Source: Metabacillus arenae
GTDB lineage: Bacteria; Bacillota; Bacilli; Bacillales; Bacillaceae
Assembly: GCF_014773385.1 (NCBI RefSeq)
Contig: NZ_JACXAI010000019.1
Coordinates: forward strand, 1 to 64,000
Direction of reading: 5' to 3'
Length of the DNA: 64,000 nucleotides
The notes under the pieces were generated by a model that ran no database searches, was not told the DNA's origin, and saw only the letters and a list, made by a program, of their open reading frames with translations. The position numbers and the translations under genes were made by a program. Below, one piece after another: positions 49,347-58,572 of the stretch (positions are counted from its first letter, which is position 1; each line of letters begins with the position of its first letter).

Positions 49347-51089
49347 ATGTTAGAGAGTATGAAAAGCAAGCTTCATATTAAACGAAAGATCATTATTTTA
49401 GCCCTTTTTTCATCCTTGATTCCGTTAGTTGTCGTTGGACCATTTACTTTTTTATTTTTCAACAAGGTGGTGGAAAATAAGGTATCATCAACTACCTCTA
49501 ACTTTTTAAGTGTAGTAGATTGGAATATTCATACTCTTATTACAGATGTGGAAAATATCTCTAACCTTATCTTTTCAGACGATCGTGTGCAAAGCTATTT
49601 GAGTTACAAGAAAAAATCACCCCAGCTTTATAGATTAGAAACCTCTTCAAGAAATGTATTGAGAAATATAAACACGGTTAATCAGCCTTATATTAATGCG
49701 GTATATATTGGGAATGAACATCATGAATTTTTAAAACTAAATCACGGTGAAAGAAAATATGAACGACCTATTTATAACGATATTAAAAACGCAAGCTGGT
49801 ATCCTATGTTAAAGAAAAGTGAATGGGGCGGCACCTGGTTTAAGGCAAGAGAAACCAGCCTAGTAAAAGGGGTTAATAATCAATTATTGTTTGGTAGGGT
49901 CATTAGAGACCTGGGGACATCCAAAGAGCTTGGCATCTCCATTATCAATGTAGATGAACTTGTTTTTGAAAACATGTTCAAAGACATTGAAAAAGAAGGA
50001 AAGATTTTAATATTTGACGAAAGAAACACGATTTATTTTAATGGAAACGAAAAACAATTGAAGGTAAATGAATTGACTAACCTATTAAAGAATACAGATT
50101 CCGAAGGTACGGTCATAGAAGATATTAATAGTACAAAATATATTTTAACCTTCAAAACAAATTTAAAAACGAATTGGAAAATTGTAAGCATTATTCCGTA
50201 TCAAAGCGTGGTTAAAGAAATTAACTATATACGAATGATGACGGCGGCACTGCTCGTTCTCTCACTACTTATCGCAGTGTTCAGCGCTTTATTAATTTCA
50301 AAAAGAATCACAAAGCAGCTTGATCTGTTACGAAATGTAACACAAAAAATGGAGTATAGAGAGCAGATCATCGGGATAAAATTTGACCCCAAAGATGAAA
50401 TTGGAAAAATAGGAAATCGGTTTGTCGAGCTGTACAACCGAAATAATGAGTTAACCTTGGAATTATATGAATCAAAGCTAAAGGAAAAAGAAGCGGAATT
50501 ACTAGCTTTACAAAGCCATATAAATCCCCACTTTTTATATAATACGCTCAACACTATTTTTTGGATGGCGGAAAAGGCAAAGGTAAAGCCAATTTCAAAA
50601 ATAGCAGTAAGCTTATCTAAGCTTTTTAAATTGACACTAAATAATGGAGAGCCTATTACATCAGTAAGAAATGAAATAGAACAAGTGAAAAGCTATCTGC
50701 AAATACAAAACATCCGATTTGATAATAGAATTGAATTTATGATGGATGTTGATCCTTCTATTCTTGATGAAAAGATCATTAAACTGCTTTTACAGCCAAT
50801 TGTAGAAAATGCAGTCCAGCATGGGTTTGAAAAACAAAACGGCCAAGGAAAAATCATCATTAAAGGATTTAAAAAAGAAGAGAAATTGATGTTTGTCATA
50901 ATGGATAACGGGTGTGGTTTTAATAGTAAGGAAGCACTTTTAAAAAACCAAGGGTATGCATTAAAAAATATTAATGAACGAATTAAGCTCCAATATGGTT
51001 CTTCATATGGACTAAGTATTGAAAGTAAATTGAATGAAGGAACAAAAGTTGTTCTATCACTCGGGATGAAGGCAGAGAAGTCTGCATAA
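49347..51089 (+). CDS. Two-component sensor histidine kinase (YesM-like)
   Basis: A 580-residue membrane sensor. Two helices (about residues 16 to 36 and 295 to 315) flank an extracellular sensing domain. A HAMP-like segment follows, then the LytS/YesM-type kinase core: LQSHINPHFLYNTLNTIFWMAEKAK with the phospho-accepting histidine, and the ATP site LLLQPIVENAVQHGFEKQN with the G-box DNGCGFNS. It phosphorylates the regulator encoded 26 bp downstream. Its position after the GH172/ABC genes suggests that it senses the matching sugar and controls that operon. Confidence 0.92.
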   Translation: MLESMKSKLHIKRKIIILALFSSLIPLVVVGPFTFLFFNKVVENKVSSTTSNFLSVVDWNIHTLITDVENISNLIFSDDRVQSYLSYKKKSPQLYRLETSSRNVLRNINTVNQPYINAVYIGNEHHEFLKLNHGERKYERPIYNDIKNASWYPMLKKSEWGGTWFKARETSLVKGVNNQLLFGRVIRDLGTSKELGISIINVDELVFENMFKDIEKEGKILIFDERNTIYFNGNEKQLKVNELTNLLKNTDSEGTVIEDINSTKYILTFKTNLKTNWKIVSIIPYQSVVKEINYIRMMTAALLVLSLLIAVFSALLISKRITKQLDLLRNVTQKMEYREQIIGIKFDPKDEIGKIGNRFVELYNRNNELTLELYESKLKEKEAELLALQSHINPHFLYNTLNTIFWMAEKAKVKPISKIAVSLSKLFKLTLNNGEPITSVRNEIEQVKSYLQIQNIRFDNRIEFMMDVDPSILDEKIIKLLLQPIVENAVQHGFEKQNGQGKIIIKGFKKEEKLMFVIMDNGCGFNSKEALLKNQGYALKNINERIKLQYGSSYGLSIESKLNEGTKVVLSLGMKAEKSA

Positions 51090-51124
51090 GGGACTGCAGT
51101 AAATAATGAGATGAGGTGAAAAGG

Positions 51125-52672
51125 ATGTATAAGCTGCTAATAGTCGATGATGAAAAGATTGTTATTGATGGTTTGACATCTATAATGAATTGGCAAGAAC
51201 TTCAGGTTAAGATGGTTTATACTGCATCAAACGGGGAAGAAGCACTTCAATGCATCATAGACAAAAAACCCCATATTGTATTAGCAGATATCCAAATGCC
51301 AGGATTAAATGGATTAAATTTAATCCAAAAGGCTAAAAAAATTAACACTGAGATTGTATTTATTATTATTAGCGGTTATACAGAGTTTGACTATGCTAAA
51401 AGGGCGATTGAATTGGAAGCACTTGATTATTTAGTGAAGCCGATAGAAATTGACGAAATTAAAGAAGCTGTGGAGAAGGCAATCAATAAATACGATAAAG
51501 GACAAGCTGAAAAACAAAGAAATGAAGAAATTCAAAAATACCAATCAGGAATGGAAGAAAGACTGATTCTTGATCTTATTTTAGGACGAAATTCTGATTA
51601 CTCTAAAATACACAATCCATTCCAAAGCTTTAAATTTCTAATTATAGGATTTAAAAATTCGAATTGGAAAACGAATGCTAGTATTGAAGAGTTAATGGCT
51701 AATCTTAAAATCTCTGCCAAGGAGAGCGGGTACAAAACGTTCGTATATATTATTGAAGACTTTATTACGATCATGTACGAATCCAACAAGCTATCGGAAA
51801 TAGATAGTTTTTTAAACAAGGTGACTAAACAATTTGAGGAAGGTTTGAAAGCGATTACACACATTGGAGTTAGTCATACTTATCATGATTTACAATACGT
51901 TCGTAAGTCATATAAAGAAGCACATGAAGCATTCCAAATTGGACTTTACTTAAATAAGCTGTTTACCTATTCCAAAGACTTAGAAAGGCTGAATAATACG
52001 GTTGGTCATGACATCATTGAAAAAATTGATGCTTGCTTTAAAAAAAATAACGTTGATTTAGAAAATATGACTGGATTGATTGAAGAAATAATGAACGATT
52101 CAATTGTAAATTTAACTTCCCCGGCAAAAACCAACTACCTATGTTTTAAATTCATTCATAACGTTTATGAATATGTTCATCATGAATTCGAAATACAGAT
52201 TGAAAAAATAGTAGGAGAGAAGCACCAGCAGTATGAGGAATTGCATAATTTGCAATCGATTGAAGAAATTACCCAATGGCTTAAAAACTTTGTGATCAAA
52301 ACATTTGATTATTTAAATAATCATAGAATTTCATCTAAAGATAAATTGATCTTGGAGGTAAAAAAATATTTGGAAGATTGCTTTAATCAACCAATCTTCC
52401 TGGATGAAATAGCGAATCTCTTTCATATAAGCCCGCCATATCTCAGCAGTTTATTTTCAAAAAAAACTAAAATGACAATCTTTGAATACATTACCGAAAT
52501 TAGAATAACCAAAGCAAAAGAGCTATTACGAACAACAAACTACAAAATAATCGAAATATGCGACCAAGTCGGATATGAAAACCAAAGATACTTTAACCAA
52601 GTTTTTAAGAAACAGGTTGGGACAACACCAAGTGAATACCGTACTAAGCATTTGGTTGGGGAGGCAGAGTGA
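51125..52672 (+). CDS. Response regulator with AraC-type DNA-binding domain (YesN-like)
   Basis: A 515-residue regulator. The receiver domain (residues 1 to about 120) has VDDE, the phospho-acceptor Asp55 in VLADIQMPGLNG, ISGYTEFDYA and the lysine in DYLVKPIE. A long linker of about 270 residues follows. The C-terminal 100 residues are an AraC double helix-turn-helix (LDEIANLFHISPPYLSSLFSKKT, IIEICDQVGYENQRYFNQVFKK). The ATG at 51125 has GAGGTG 5 nt upstream. It is the partner of the kinase upstream and the likely activator of the GH172/ABC operon. Confidence 0.92.
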   Translation: MYKLLIVDDEKIVIDGLTSIMNWQELQVKMVYTASNGEEALQCIIDKKPHIVLADIQMPGLNGLNLIQKAKKINTEIVFIIISGYTEFDYAKRAIELEALDYLVKPIEIDEIKEAVEKAINKYDKGQAEKQRNEEIQKYQSGMEERLILDLILGRNSDYSKIHNPFQSFKFLIIGFKNSNWKTNASIEELMANLKISAKESGYKTFVYIIEDFITIMYESNKLSEIDSFLNKVTKQFEEGLKAITHIGVSHTYHDLQYVRKSYKEAHEAFQIGLYLNKLFTYSKDLERLNNTVGHDIIEKIDACFKKNNVDLENMTGLIEEIMNDSIVNLTSPAKTNYLCFKFIHNVYEYVHHEFEIQIEKIVGEKHQQYEELHNLQSIEEITQWLKNFVIKTFDYLNNHRISSKDKLILEVKKYLEDCFNQPIFLDEIANLFHISPPYLSSLFSKKTKMTIFEYITEIRITKAKELLRTTNYKIIEICDQVGYENQRYFNQVFKKQVGTTPSEYRTKHLVGEAE

Positions 52673-53060
52673 TTATTTTATCTTGTGGAAATTACTTTGA
52701 TACGACCAAAGATAATAAAAATTAACAAGAAAAAGTATTCATATCCAGAACAAGTTTTTTAACCACTCTTGTCTGTTACCATCATAAACTTTTGATAAAA
52801 ATTATAAAGCTTATTGCAGAGTATTTGTTTGTTCCAACTTTAAAGGGAGAGGTGGGCATGATAGCCTCTTTTGATAAAGCAAGCCCTACTAATAATGACT
52901 TTCTGGCTTAGTAGTCATGCCCACACAGGCTCCATGTCAAGTTGCAATTCTCTGCCTTTCTCTTTGCAAAACTATATTGAACACCGGAGTAATAATATAT
53001 AAGCATAAGGAAGTTTCATTTTACATCAATTGAATGGTGCAAAAGCCCATCCATTTAAAT
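52673..53060. other. Convergent intergenic region with nested inverted repeats
   Basis: Between two convergent response-regulator genes. GTGGGCATGA (52852-52861) pairs with TCATGCCCAC (52915-52924), and CTACTAA pairs with TTAGTAG inside this pair, so about 73 bases can fold into a long structure. A 17-codon frame with a good ribosome site (ATG at 52858) lies within it. It may be a bidirectional terminator, a small RNA or a mobile-element leftover. Confidence 0.4.
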
Positions 53061-54692
53061 TTACTTTTCACATTTTGAATTGGTCATTTTTCGAAAGTCG
53101 ACAGGAGTATAATTTGTTTCTTTCTTAAAAAGCTTTGTAAAATATGAATAATTTCCATAACCTACTTTATCAGAAATAATATGGACGGGAAGATCTGTAT
53201 TCGTAAGTAAGTCTTTCGCCCTGGCAACTCTTTTTTTTATAATGTAATTTACAAGTGATATTCCGGTTTCTTTTTTGAAAAATCTCGCAATATAATCAGG
53301 GCTAAGATAGACTATTTTGGCTAAGCTAGTTCTCGTGATATTTTCTTGATAATTTTGATCAATATACTCACAAATCGTGTTGACGACAGATTTCTGTGAG
53401 TTCGTAAATGCCATATAGTCAAGGGAAACATCCACTAAATATGAAATGTAAATCATTAAATCATCTATAGATCTTGAGGATTGTTCTAGCAGAAAATCAC
53501 CAATCTTCCCTTGGAATAACTTATTTGCTAGAATTTCTTTTTTCTTTAAATGCGTATAGATTAATTGAGTTATATCTAGTCTGAAACTACACAGCACATT
53601 ATGATTTAACGCATTTTTATCTAATAGGTTTGTAAGGTATTGAAAGCACTTATTAATGAAACTTATTCTATTGCCAGTTTCGAGATAATTCTCCAACAGT
53701 TGTAAATTTGGTTCAACATATTTATGGACATCTTTTTTGTAAGTTTCAAAGAATAAGGTTTTGTTTCTAAAATCTACAGTTTCTTTCCTTGCAACTTGAA
53801 GTTCCTTTACAGTAGATTGAATGTTGTCTATAGGACTTACAGCTCTGATACCACATTGAACATCGCAATTTAAATTGTTGTGAATAGCTGTAATTAACTG
53901 ATTACTGGAAAAAATCATCTCCTTAGTTGACGCTTCAGAACGACAGTCTATTTTAAAAATGGCAAGATACTCATCTTTATTTTTGTTTAATTCCAGCAGA
54001 CCATCTAAACGAATCGAATCATTTTTGAACGTTTCAGCAATAATTGATTTTAACTTATTTTGAAAATCGTTTTCATTATCTAATATCGACATAATTTCTT
54101 TATTATCAACTAATGTATAAGGAAATAAATCAAGTAAGAGTGGCATAAAACAATCATCCATAGAATAATCGATCTGTTTGATTTTCAGTTGTTCAAGAAG
54201 TTCTTCACTAGATAAGGAGTCATTGTTTTTTATATAAGTGTGCCAAAAATGTTCTACTAGTTCTTCTTTGTTTTGTTGCCAGTAATGTCCAACTTTTATA
54301 GCATCTTCTTTTATTTGACTTAGCTTCACTTTATTTACTGCCTTTTTTATGATTAATTCAAGTTTATCAAATTCAATCGGTTTTAAATAATATTCAAAAC
54401 TTTGAAGTTCAATCGCTTTTTGTGCATAGTTAAAATCTGCAAAATTAGTTAAAAAGATAGCTTGTACATTGAACCCCTCCGATCTTATCCAAGCCAATAA
54501 TTCAAGGCCGCTGCCTTGTGGCATTTCGATATCGGAAATGAGAATATGAATCGTATTTTCATCAAATACTTTCTTCGCTTGACGAATATTATAAGCGCTG
54601 TATATTTGTTGGATGTCTAAAGAAGGCCAATCTATTTTTTGTTCTAAAGCAGAAACGACAAAGCGATCATCGTCAACAATCAACACATTCAT
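53061..54692 (-). CDS. Response regulator with AraC-type DNA-binding domain
   Basis: About 543 residues with the same plan as the protein at 51125: an N-terminal receiver (VDDDR, phospho-acceptor in LISDIEMPQGSG, LTNFADFNYA, YYLKPIE) and a C-terminal AraC domain (RTSLAKIVYLSPDYIARFFKKETG, IISDKVGYGNYSYFTKLFKKETNYTPVDFRK). The start chosen is the ATG at 54692 with GAGGAG 8 nt upstream; a GTG at 54701 is in frame. It follows the kinase gene directly. The pair is divergent from the LplBC-type ABC operon, which is its probable target. Confidence 0.92.
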   Translation of the reverse strand: MNVLIVDDDRFVVSALEQKIDWPSLDIQQIYSAYNIRQAKKVFDENTIHILISDIEMPQGSGLELLAWIRSEGFNVQAIFLTNFADFNYAQKAIELQSFEYYLKPIEFDKLELIIKKAVNKVKLSQIKEDAIKVGHYWQQNKEELVEHFWHTYIKNNDSLSSEELLEQLKIKQIDYSMDDCFMPLLLDLFPYTLVDNKEIMSILDNENDFQNKLKSIIAETFKNDSIRLDGLLELNKNKDEYLAIFKIDCRSEASTKEMIFSSNQLITAIHNNLNCDVQCGIRAVSPIDNIQSTVKELQVARKETVDFRNKTLFFETYKKDVHKYVEPNLQLLENYLETGNRISFINKCFQYLTNLLDKNALNHNVLCSFRLDITQLIYTHLKKKEILANKLFQGKIGDFLLEQSSRSIDDLMIYISYLVDVSLDYMAFTNSQKSVVNTICEYIDQNYQENITRTSLAKIVYLSPDYIARFFKKETGISLVNYIIKKRVARAKDLLTNTDLPVHIISDKVGYGNYSYFTKLFKKETNYTPVDFRKMTNSKCEK

Positions 54693-54697
54693 ACTAT

Positions 54698-56440
54698 TCA
54701 CTCCTCATAAATAAGATAAGGGATCATTAGGACAATTAAAGCCCCGCCATCAGAATCATTAGAAAATTCTATCAAAAAATCTCCGCCATATAATAGTCGA
54801 AGCCTTTGAATGACATTGTTGATCCCAATATGATTTCCTTTTTCATTCGTTAAAGGAATATTGTTCTGAAGCTTATCCAATACATCATAAGGAAAGCCTG
54901 GGCCAGTATCCTTTAACGTGATTTTAATAAATTTTTCGTTATCCATATCTATATAATAAATTCTTAAGGAAATACTCACTTGTTCATCTAACGAAACGGA
55001 ATATTTAATCGTATTTTCAATGAATGTTTGTAACACTAATGGTGGAATTTTAGCTTTTTCACTATTAGGTTGAATAAAAGTTTCAAAAAGAAATACAGGT
55101 CCATGCACTAATTTGTGTATGGCCAAGTAATCATGAATATGGTCTAATTCCTTTTCCAGCTTTACAAAGTTTTGATTTGTTTGAAATAAGTATCTAAAAT
55201 ATTTAGATGTTGATAAGGCCATTTCTTTTATTTCTTTATCCATTTTCATTTGAGCCATGCTATAAATGGTCGTTAAACAATTTAAATAAAAGTGTGGTTT
55301 GATCTGCAGTTTCATAAAATCCATTTGAATTTGTTTCTTTTCAATTTCTTGTTCGTAAATATTTACTTTTAGTTTTTTTACTTCATTTATCAAACCTCTG
55401 AATAGTGCATTCGCTTGCTCAAGCTCCATAATACTGCTGCTTTTAAAATCAATTGTTTCATTATTTGCATTAATATCAGATAGGTTTTTGGAAAATTTTC
55501 GAATAGGGGAGATTACTTTGTTTTTCATATAGAGCACAATTAGGAATAAAATCAAACTGATCATAATTGTTGCAAAGATAAGGACGAATTGAGCAATAAC
55601 GACTCTTTCAAATGCACTAAAATGATCGACAGATACATGTAAGGAAAATGGTAGAGAAGTGTTTTTACCTTCAAATACTAGGTGACTACTAAAAAAGCTG
55701 TTAGATTTTTCTTTTTTAAACAAATGAACTTGATCTGAGCTAGAAAGAAAACCATGTTCATCATTTTCCATCATGATGATCCCATTATTACCTAAATTGA
55801 TGTCTTGTAAAGGCATAAGAATATCATCTACAGCAATCAAAGAAATAAACATTCTATTTTCGTATTCTAATAAGTGATATAAATAGAACTTATTGTTAAG
55901 CTTGAGCGATTGCCATGTATAAAAATTTTCATATTTATTCAACGTTCTTTTTTCTGACAAAAAGAAATCTTTTATTTTAAGGTATTCAGAATACTTCATT
56001 TGAATGGGAGAGCTATTAAAAAAGTAGTTCTTTTTTTTTAATCCTAAGAAGAACTGATATTCTTCACCAGTAGAGTATTGAAAATCATTTACTCTTGATC
56101 TGAAATCCCTAATACTTTTAGGTAATTCTGACATATCTTGGGCGTCTTCTATATTCTCAATTAAAGGTTCATGCTTAACAGTCCAAATCATAAAATGATC
56201 GACAGCATTAAGTTTTTGATTGGCGTCCTTTAAGTAGAGATTAACAGTATTCGTAATGTATTCGATACTTTGCTGCCTAGTAATAGAAATAGTGAAGAAA
56301 CTAACAAAGATATTGATAAGTAATATAGAAATTAAAATGATAAAAAGTACTTTTGAATAATAATTAACAGAACGTGAGGGATTTTTTCCAATATGCAAAT
56401 TCAATTCTTTTTCAACTCCCATGCTTGCCTTAACCTTCAT
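54698..56440 (-). CDS. Two-component sensor histidine kinase (LytS/YesM family)
   Basis: A 580-residue membrane sensor with two helices (about residues 29 to 52 and 280 to 305) flanking an extracellular domain, then a coiled region and the kinase core. The histidine motif reads MKLQIKPHFYLNCLTTIYSM, where most relatives have I-N-P-H-F-L-Y-N. The phospho-accepting histidine is present, but the neighbours are changed. The ATP site is PPLVLQTFIENTIKYSVS and GPGFP serves as G-box. The start may be the ATG at 56440 or the one at 56422. Its regulator gene follows within a few bases. It faces the second ABC operon and probably senses that sugar. Confidence 0.9.
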   Translation of the reverse strand: MKVKASMGVEKELNLHIGKNPSRSVNYYSKVLFIILISILLINIFVSFFTISITRQQSIEYITNTVNLYLKDANQKLNAVDHFMIWTVKHEPLIENIEDAQDMSELPKSIRDFRSRVNDFQYSTGEEYQFFLGLKKKNYFFNSSPIQMKYSEYLKIKDFFLSEKRTLNKYENFYTWQSLKLNNKFYLYHLLEYENRMFISLIAVDDILMPLQDINLGNNGIIMMENDEHGFLSSSDQVHLFKKEKSNSFFSSHLVFEGKNTSLPFSLHVSVDHFSAFERVVIAQFVLIFATIMISLILFLIVLYMKNKVISPIRKFSKNLSDINANNETIDFKSSSIMELEQANALFRGLINEVKKLKVNIYEQEIEKKQIQMDFMKLQIKPHFYLNCLTTIYSMAQMKMDKEIKEMALSTSKYFRYLFQTNQNFVKLEKELDHIHDYLAIHKLVHGPVFLFETFIQPNSEKAKIPPLVLQTFIENTIKYSVSLDEQVSISLRIYYIDMDNEKFIKITLKDTGPGFPYDVLDKLQNNIPLTNEKGNHIGINNVIQRLRLLYGGDFLIEFSNDSDGGALIVLMIPYLIYEE

Positions 56441-56602
56441 TATAAAGAATCAACTTGCATTTTCTAGCAAAAAAACGTCAAGAAAGCGATTGAAAGTCCT
56501 AATAAGGACTGAATAGTGCTATTTTATAATCCTGATTTAGATAAATTATCTATTTTTCACTGAATAGTATGAATGACTCAACCGTTTACTGCTATTAATC
56601 AT

Positions 56603-56616
56603 TGAATACGCTTTCA
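56603..56616 (+). promoter_or_regulatory. cre-like site before the LplB-type operon
   Basis: TGAATACGCTTTCA matches the cre consensus at all but one position. It is in the divergent region between the kinase gene and the ABC operon, 35 bp before the likely TTG start. Confidence 0.6.
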
Positions 56617-56650
56617 TATAATGGAGTTATCAAATAAAGGAGGGGGAAAA

Positions 56651-57619
56651 TTGGACAATAAAGTTGTTACTCAAACGATTACAAATGCAGCAGTCATCTC
56701 AAATGAAAGCAAAACATCTAATTTGATGAAACAGTTAAAGAAAAGTGGACCCTTATATGTTTTGCTGCTTCCTTCAATTATATTATTAATTTGTTTTACG
56801 TACCTGCCTATGTATGGGTTAGTTATCGCATTCAAAGATTATTCGCCTGCTTTAGGTATATGGGGGAGCCCGTGGGCAGGGTTAAAGCATTTTATTCAAT
56901 TTTTTAATTCGTACCAATTTGATCTAACCATAAAAAATACGTTAAATATCAGTTTTTACAGTATTTTGGTGGGGTTTCCATTACCAATAGCGTTAGCCAT
57001 ACTTTGTAACCAGATACGTATTGGGATGTTTAAAAAGGTATTTCAGGTAACAACTTATTTACCGCATTTCATTTCTACGATGGTTATTTGTGGTATGATT
57101 TTAATTTTCTTGTCACCTAGCAATGGATTAATTTTTAACTTGTTAGGGTTAATCGGAATCGAAATGCCAAATGTTTTATCAAAGTCTTCATTTTTCAGCA
57201 GTATCTATGTATGGAGTGATGTTTGGCAGCATGTAGGCTGGGACAGTATCATTTATTTAGCAGCTCTATCAGCAATTAATCCAACCTATTATGAAGCTGC
57301 AACCATGGATGGCGCGAGTAAAATGCAAAAGATTCTTCATATTGATATACCATTACTTTTGCCTACCGCCATGATTTTATTGATCTTACGAGCAGGCAGT
57401 CTTTTGAGTGTAGGATTTGAAAAAGTCCTTTTACTACAAAATTCCTTAAACTTAGCTGGAAGTGAAGTTATTTCTACGTATGTTTATAAAATCGGGCTGC
57501 AAAATTTTCAATATAGCTTGTCAACAGCCATCGGGTTGTTCAATACAGTGGTCAATATCGTGATCTTGCTTTTAGTGAATTGGATGTCTAAGAAACTAAC
57601 GAAAACAAGCTTGTTATAG
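56651..57619 (+). CDS. ABC transporter permease (LplB family)
   Basis: About 322 residues, six membrane helices, of the LplB/YtcP group of oligosaccharide and uronide importers. The segment LLLPSIILLICFTYLPMYGLVIAFKDYSPALGIWGSPWAGLKHF is a family hallmark. The ATPase-contact loop is AINPTYYEAATMDGASKMQKILHIDIPLLLPT. The start is probably the TTG at 56651, which follows AAAGGAGGGGG; the frame opens at 56621. It heads the second ABC operon and is divergent from its two-component system. No ATPase gene is present, so a shared one is needed. Confidence 0.92.
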   Translation: MDNKVVTQTITNAAVISNESKTSNLMKQLKKSGPLYVLLLPSIILLICFTYLPMYGLVIAFKDYSPALGIWGSPWAGLKHFIQFFNSYQFDLTIKNTLNISFYSILVGFPLPIALAILCNQIRIGMFKKVFQVTTYLPHFISTMVICGMILIFLSPSNGLIFNLLGLIGIEMPNVLSKSSFFSSIYVWSDVWQHVGWDSIIYLAALSAINPTYYEAATMDGASKMQKILHIDIPLLLPTAMILLILRAGSLLSVGFEKVLLLQNSLNLAGSEVISTYVYKIGLQNFQYSLSTAIGLFNTVVNIVILLLVNWMSKKLTKTSLL

Positions 57620-57634
57620 AAGGGAGGCAGGGGT

Positions 57635-58555
57635 GTGGAGATGACAATGAAAGATAAGTTTACTAAAAAATCAAGAACTCAAAAGAATTGGAAAGATCGA
57701 ATTTTTGATATTTCAGTATACGGAATAGCGATTCTGATGATGGTGATGATTATTTATCCTCTTTGGTTTATTGTAATCGCTTCATTTAGTAATCCTGCTG
57801 ATATTGCAAACGGAAATGTGTGGTTTTGGCCAAAAGAGTGGAAATTAGATGGGTATATTGAATTACTGAAACAAGAAATGATTTGGAGAGGGTATTTCAA
57901 TACAATTATCTACACCATTGTTGGAACACTTATTGCATTAGTTGTGAACATACCAGCTGGTTATGCTTTATCAAGGCAAGATTTGTTCGGAAGAAAGTGG
58001 ATTTCTACCTTTTATATTATTCCAATGTTTATTGGCGGCGGTTTAATTCCAACTTATTTAGTAGTGAAAAATTTCGGGTTATTAGATACATTTTGGGTTT
58101 TGATTTTACCATTTTCTGTATCAGCTTTCAACATTATTATTGCAAGAACATTCTTTAAAAATAGTATTCCTGAAGGTCTTTGGGAAGCAGCTCAGATTGA
58201 TGGCTGCGGAACGATCAGATATTTTCTAACGATGGTGCTGCCATTGTCAAAAGCCATTCTTGCCGTCATTGGTCTTTGGACGTCAGTAGGGATATGGAAC
58301 TCTTGGTTTGATGCGATGATTTATATTTCAAACGAAAATTTGCAACCGCTTCAACTAATACTGCGAAGAATTTTGATAGCTAATGAGTCTCTTCTAGGAA
58401 CTGCATCAGGTGAATTAGCTTCGGAATTAAGGAGATTATCAGAGATGATGAAATATGCGGCAATCGTCGTTTCCACTCTACCAATTATGTGTTTATATCC
58501 ATTTTTACAGAAGTATTTTAATCAAGGTATTATGGTTGGTTCACTTAAAGAATAG
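57635..58555 (+). CDS. ABC transporter permease (LplC/YtcP family)
   Basis: A 306-residue permease with six helices and the LplC-type C-terminus (PFLQKYFNQGIMVGSLKE). The ATPase-contact loop is SIPEGLWEAAQIDGCGTIRYFLTMVLPLSKA. The segment WPKEWKLDGYIELLK near residue 68 is characteristic of this group. The start is a GTG after AAGGGAGGCAGG, 15 bp after the LplB-type gene; an ATG at 57641 is also in frame. Together with the LplB-type partner and the binding protein downstream it forms a complete import unit except for the ATPase. Confidence 0.92.
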   Translation: MEMTMKDKFTKKSRTQKNWKDRIFDISVYGIAILMMVMIIYPLWFIVIASFSNPADIANGNVWFWPKEWKLDGYIELLKQEMIWRGYFNTIIYTIVGTLIALVVNIPAGYALSRQDLFGRKWISTFYIIPMFIGGGLIPTYLVVKNFGLLDTFWVLILPFSVSAFNIIIARTFFKNSIPEGLWEAAQIDGCGTIRYFLTMVLPLSKAILAVIGLWTSVGIWNSWFDAMIYISNENLQPLQLILRRILIANESLLGTASGELASELRRLSEMMKYAAIVVSTLPIMCLYPFLQKYFNQGIMVGSLKE

Positions 58556-58572
58556 TAATAGGGGGAAATAAT

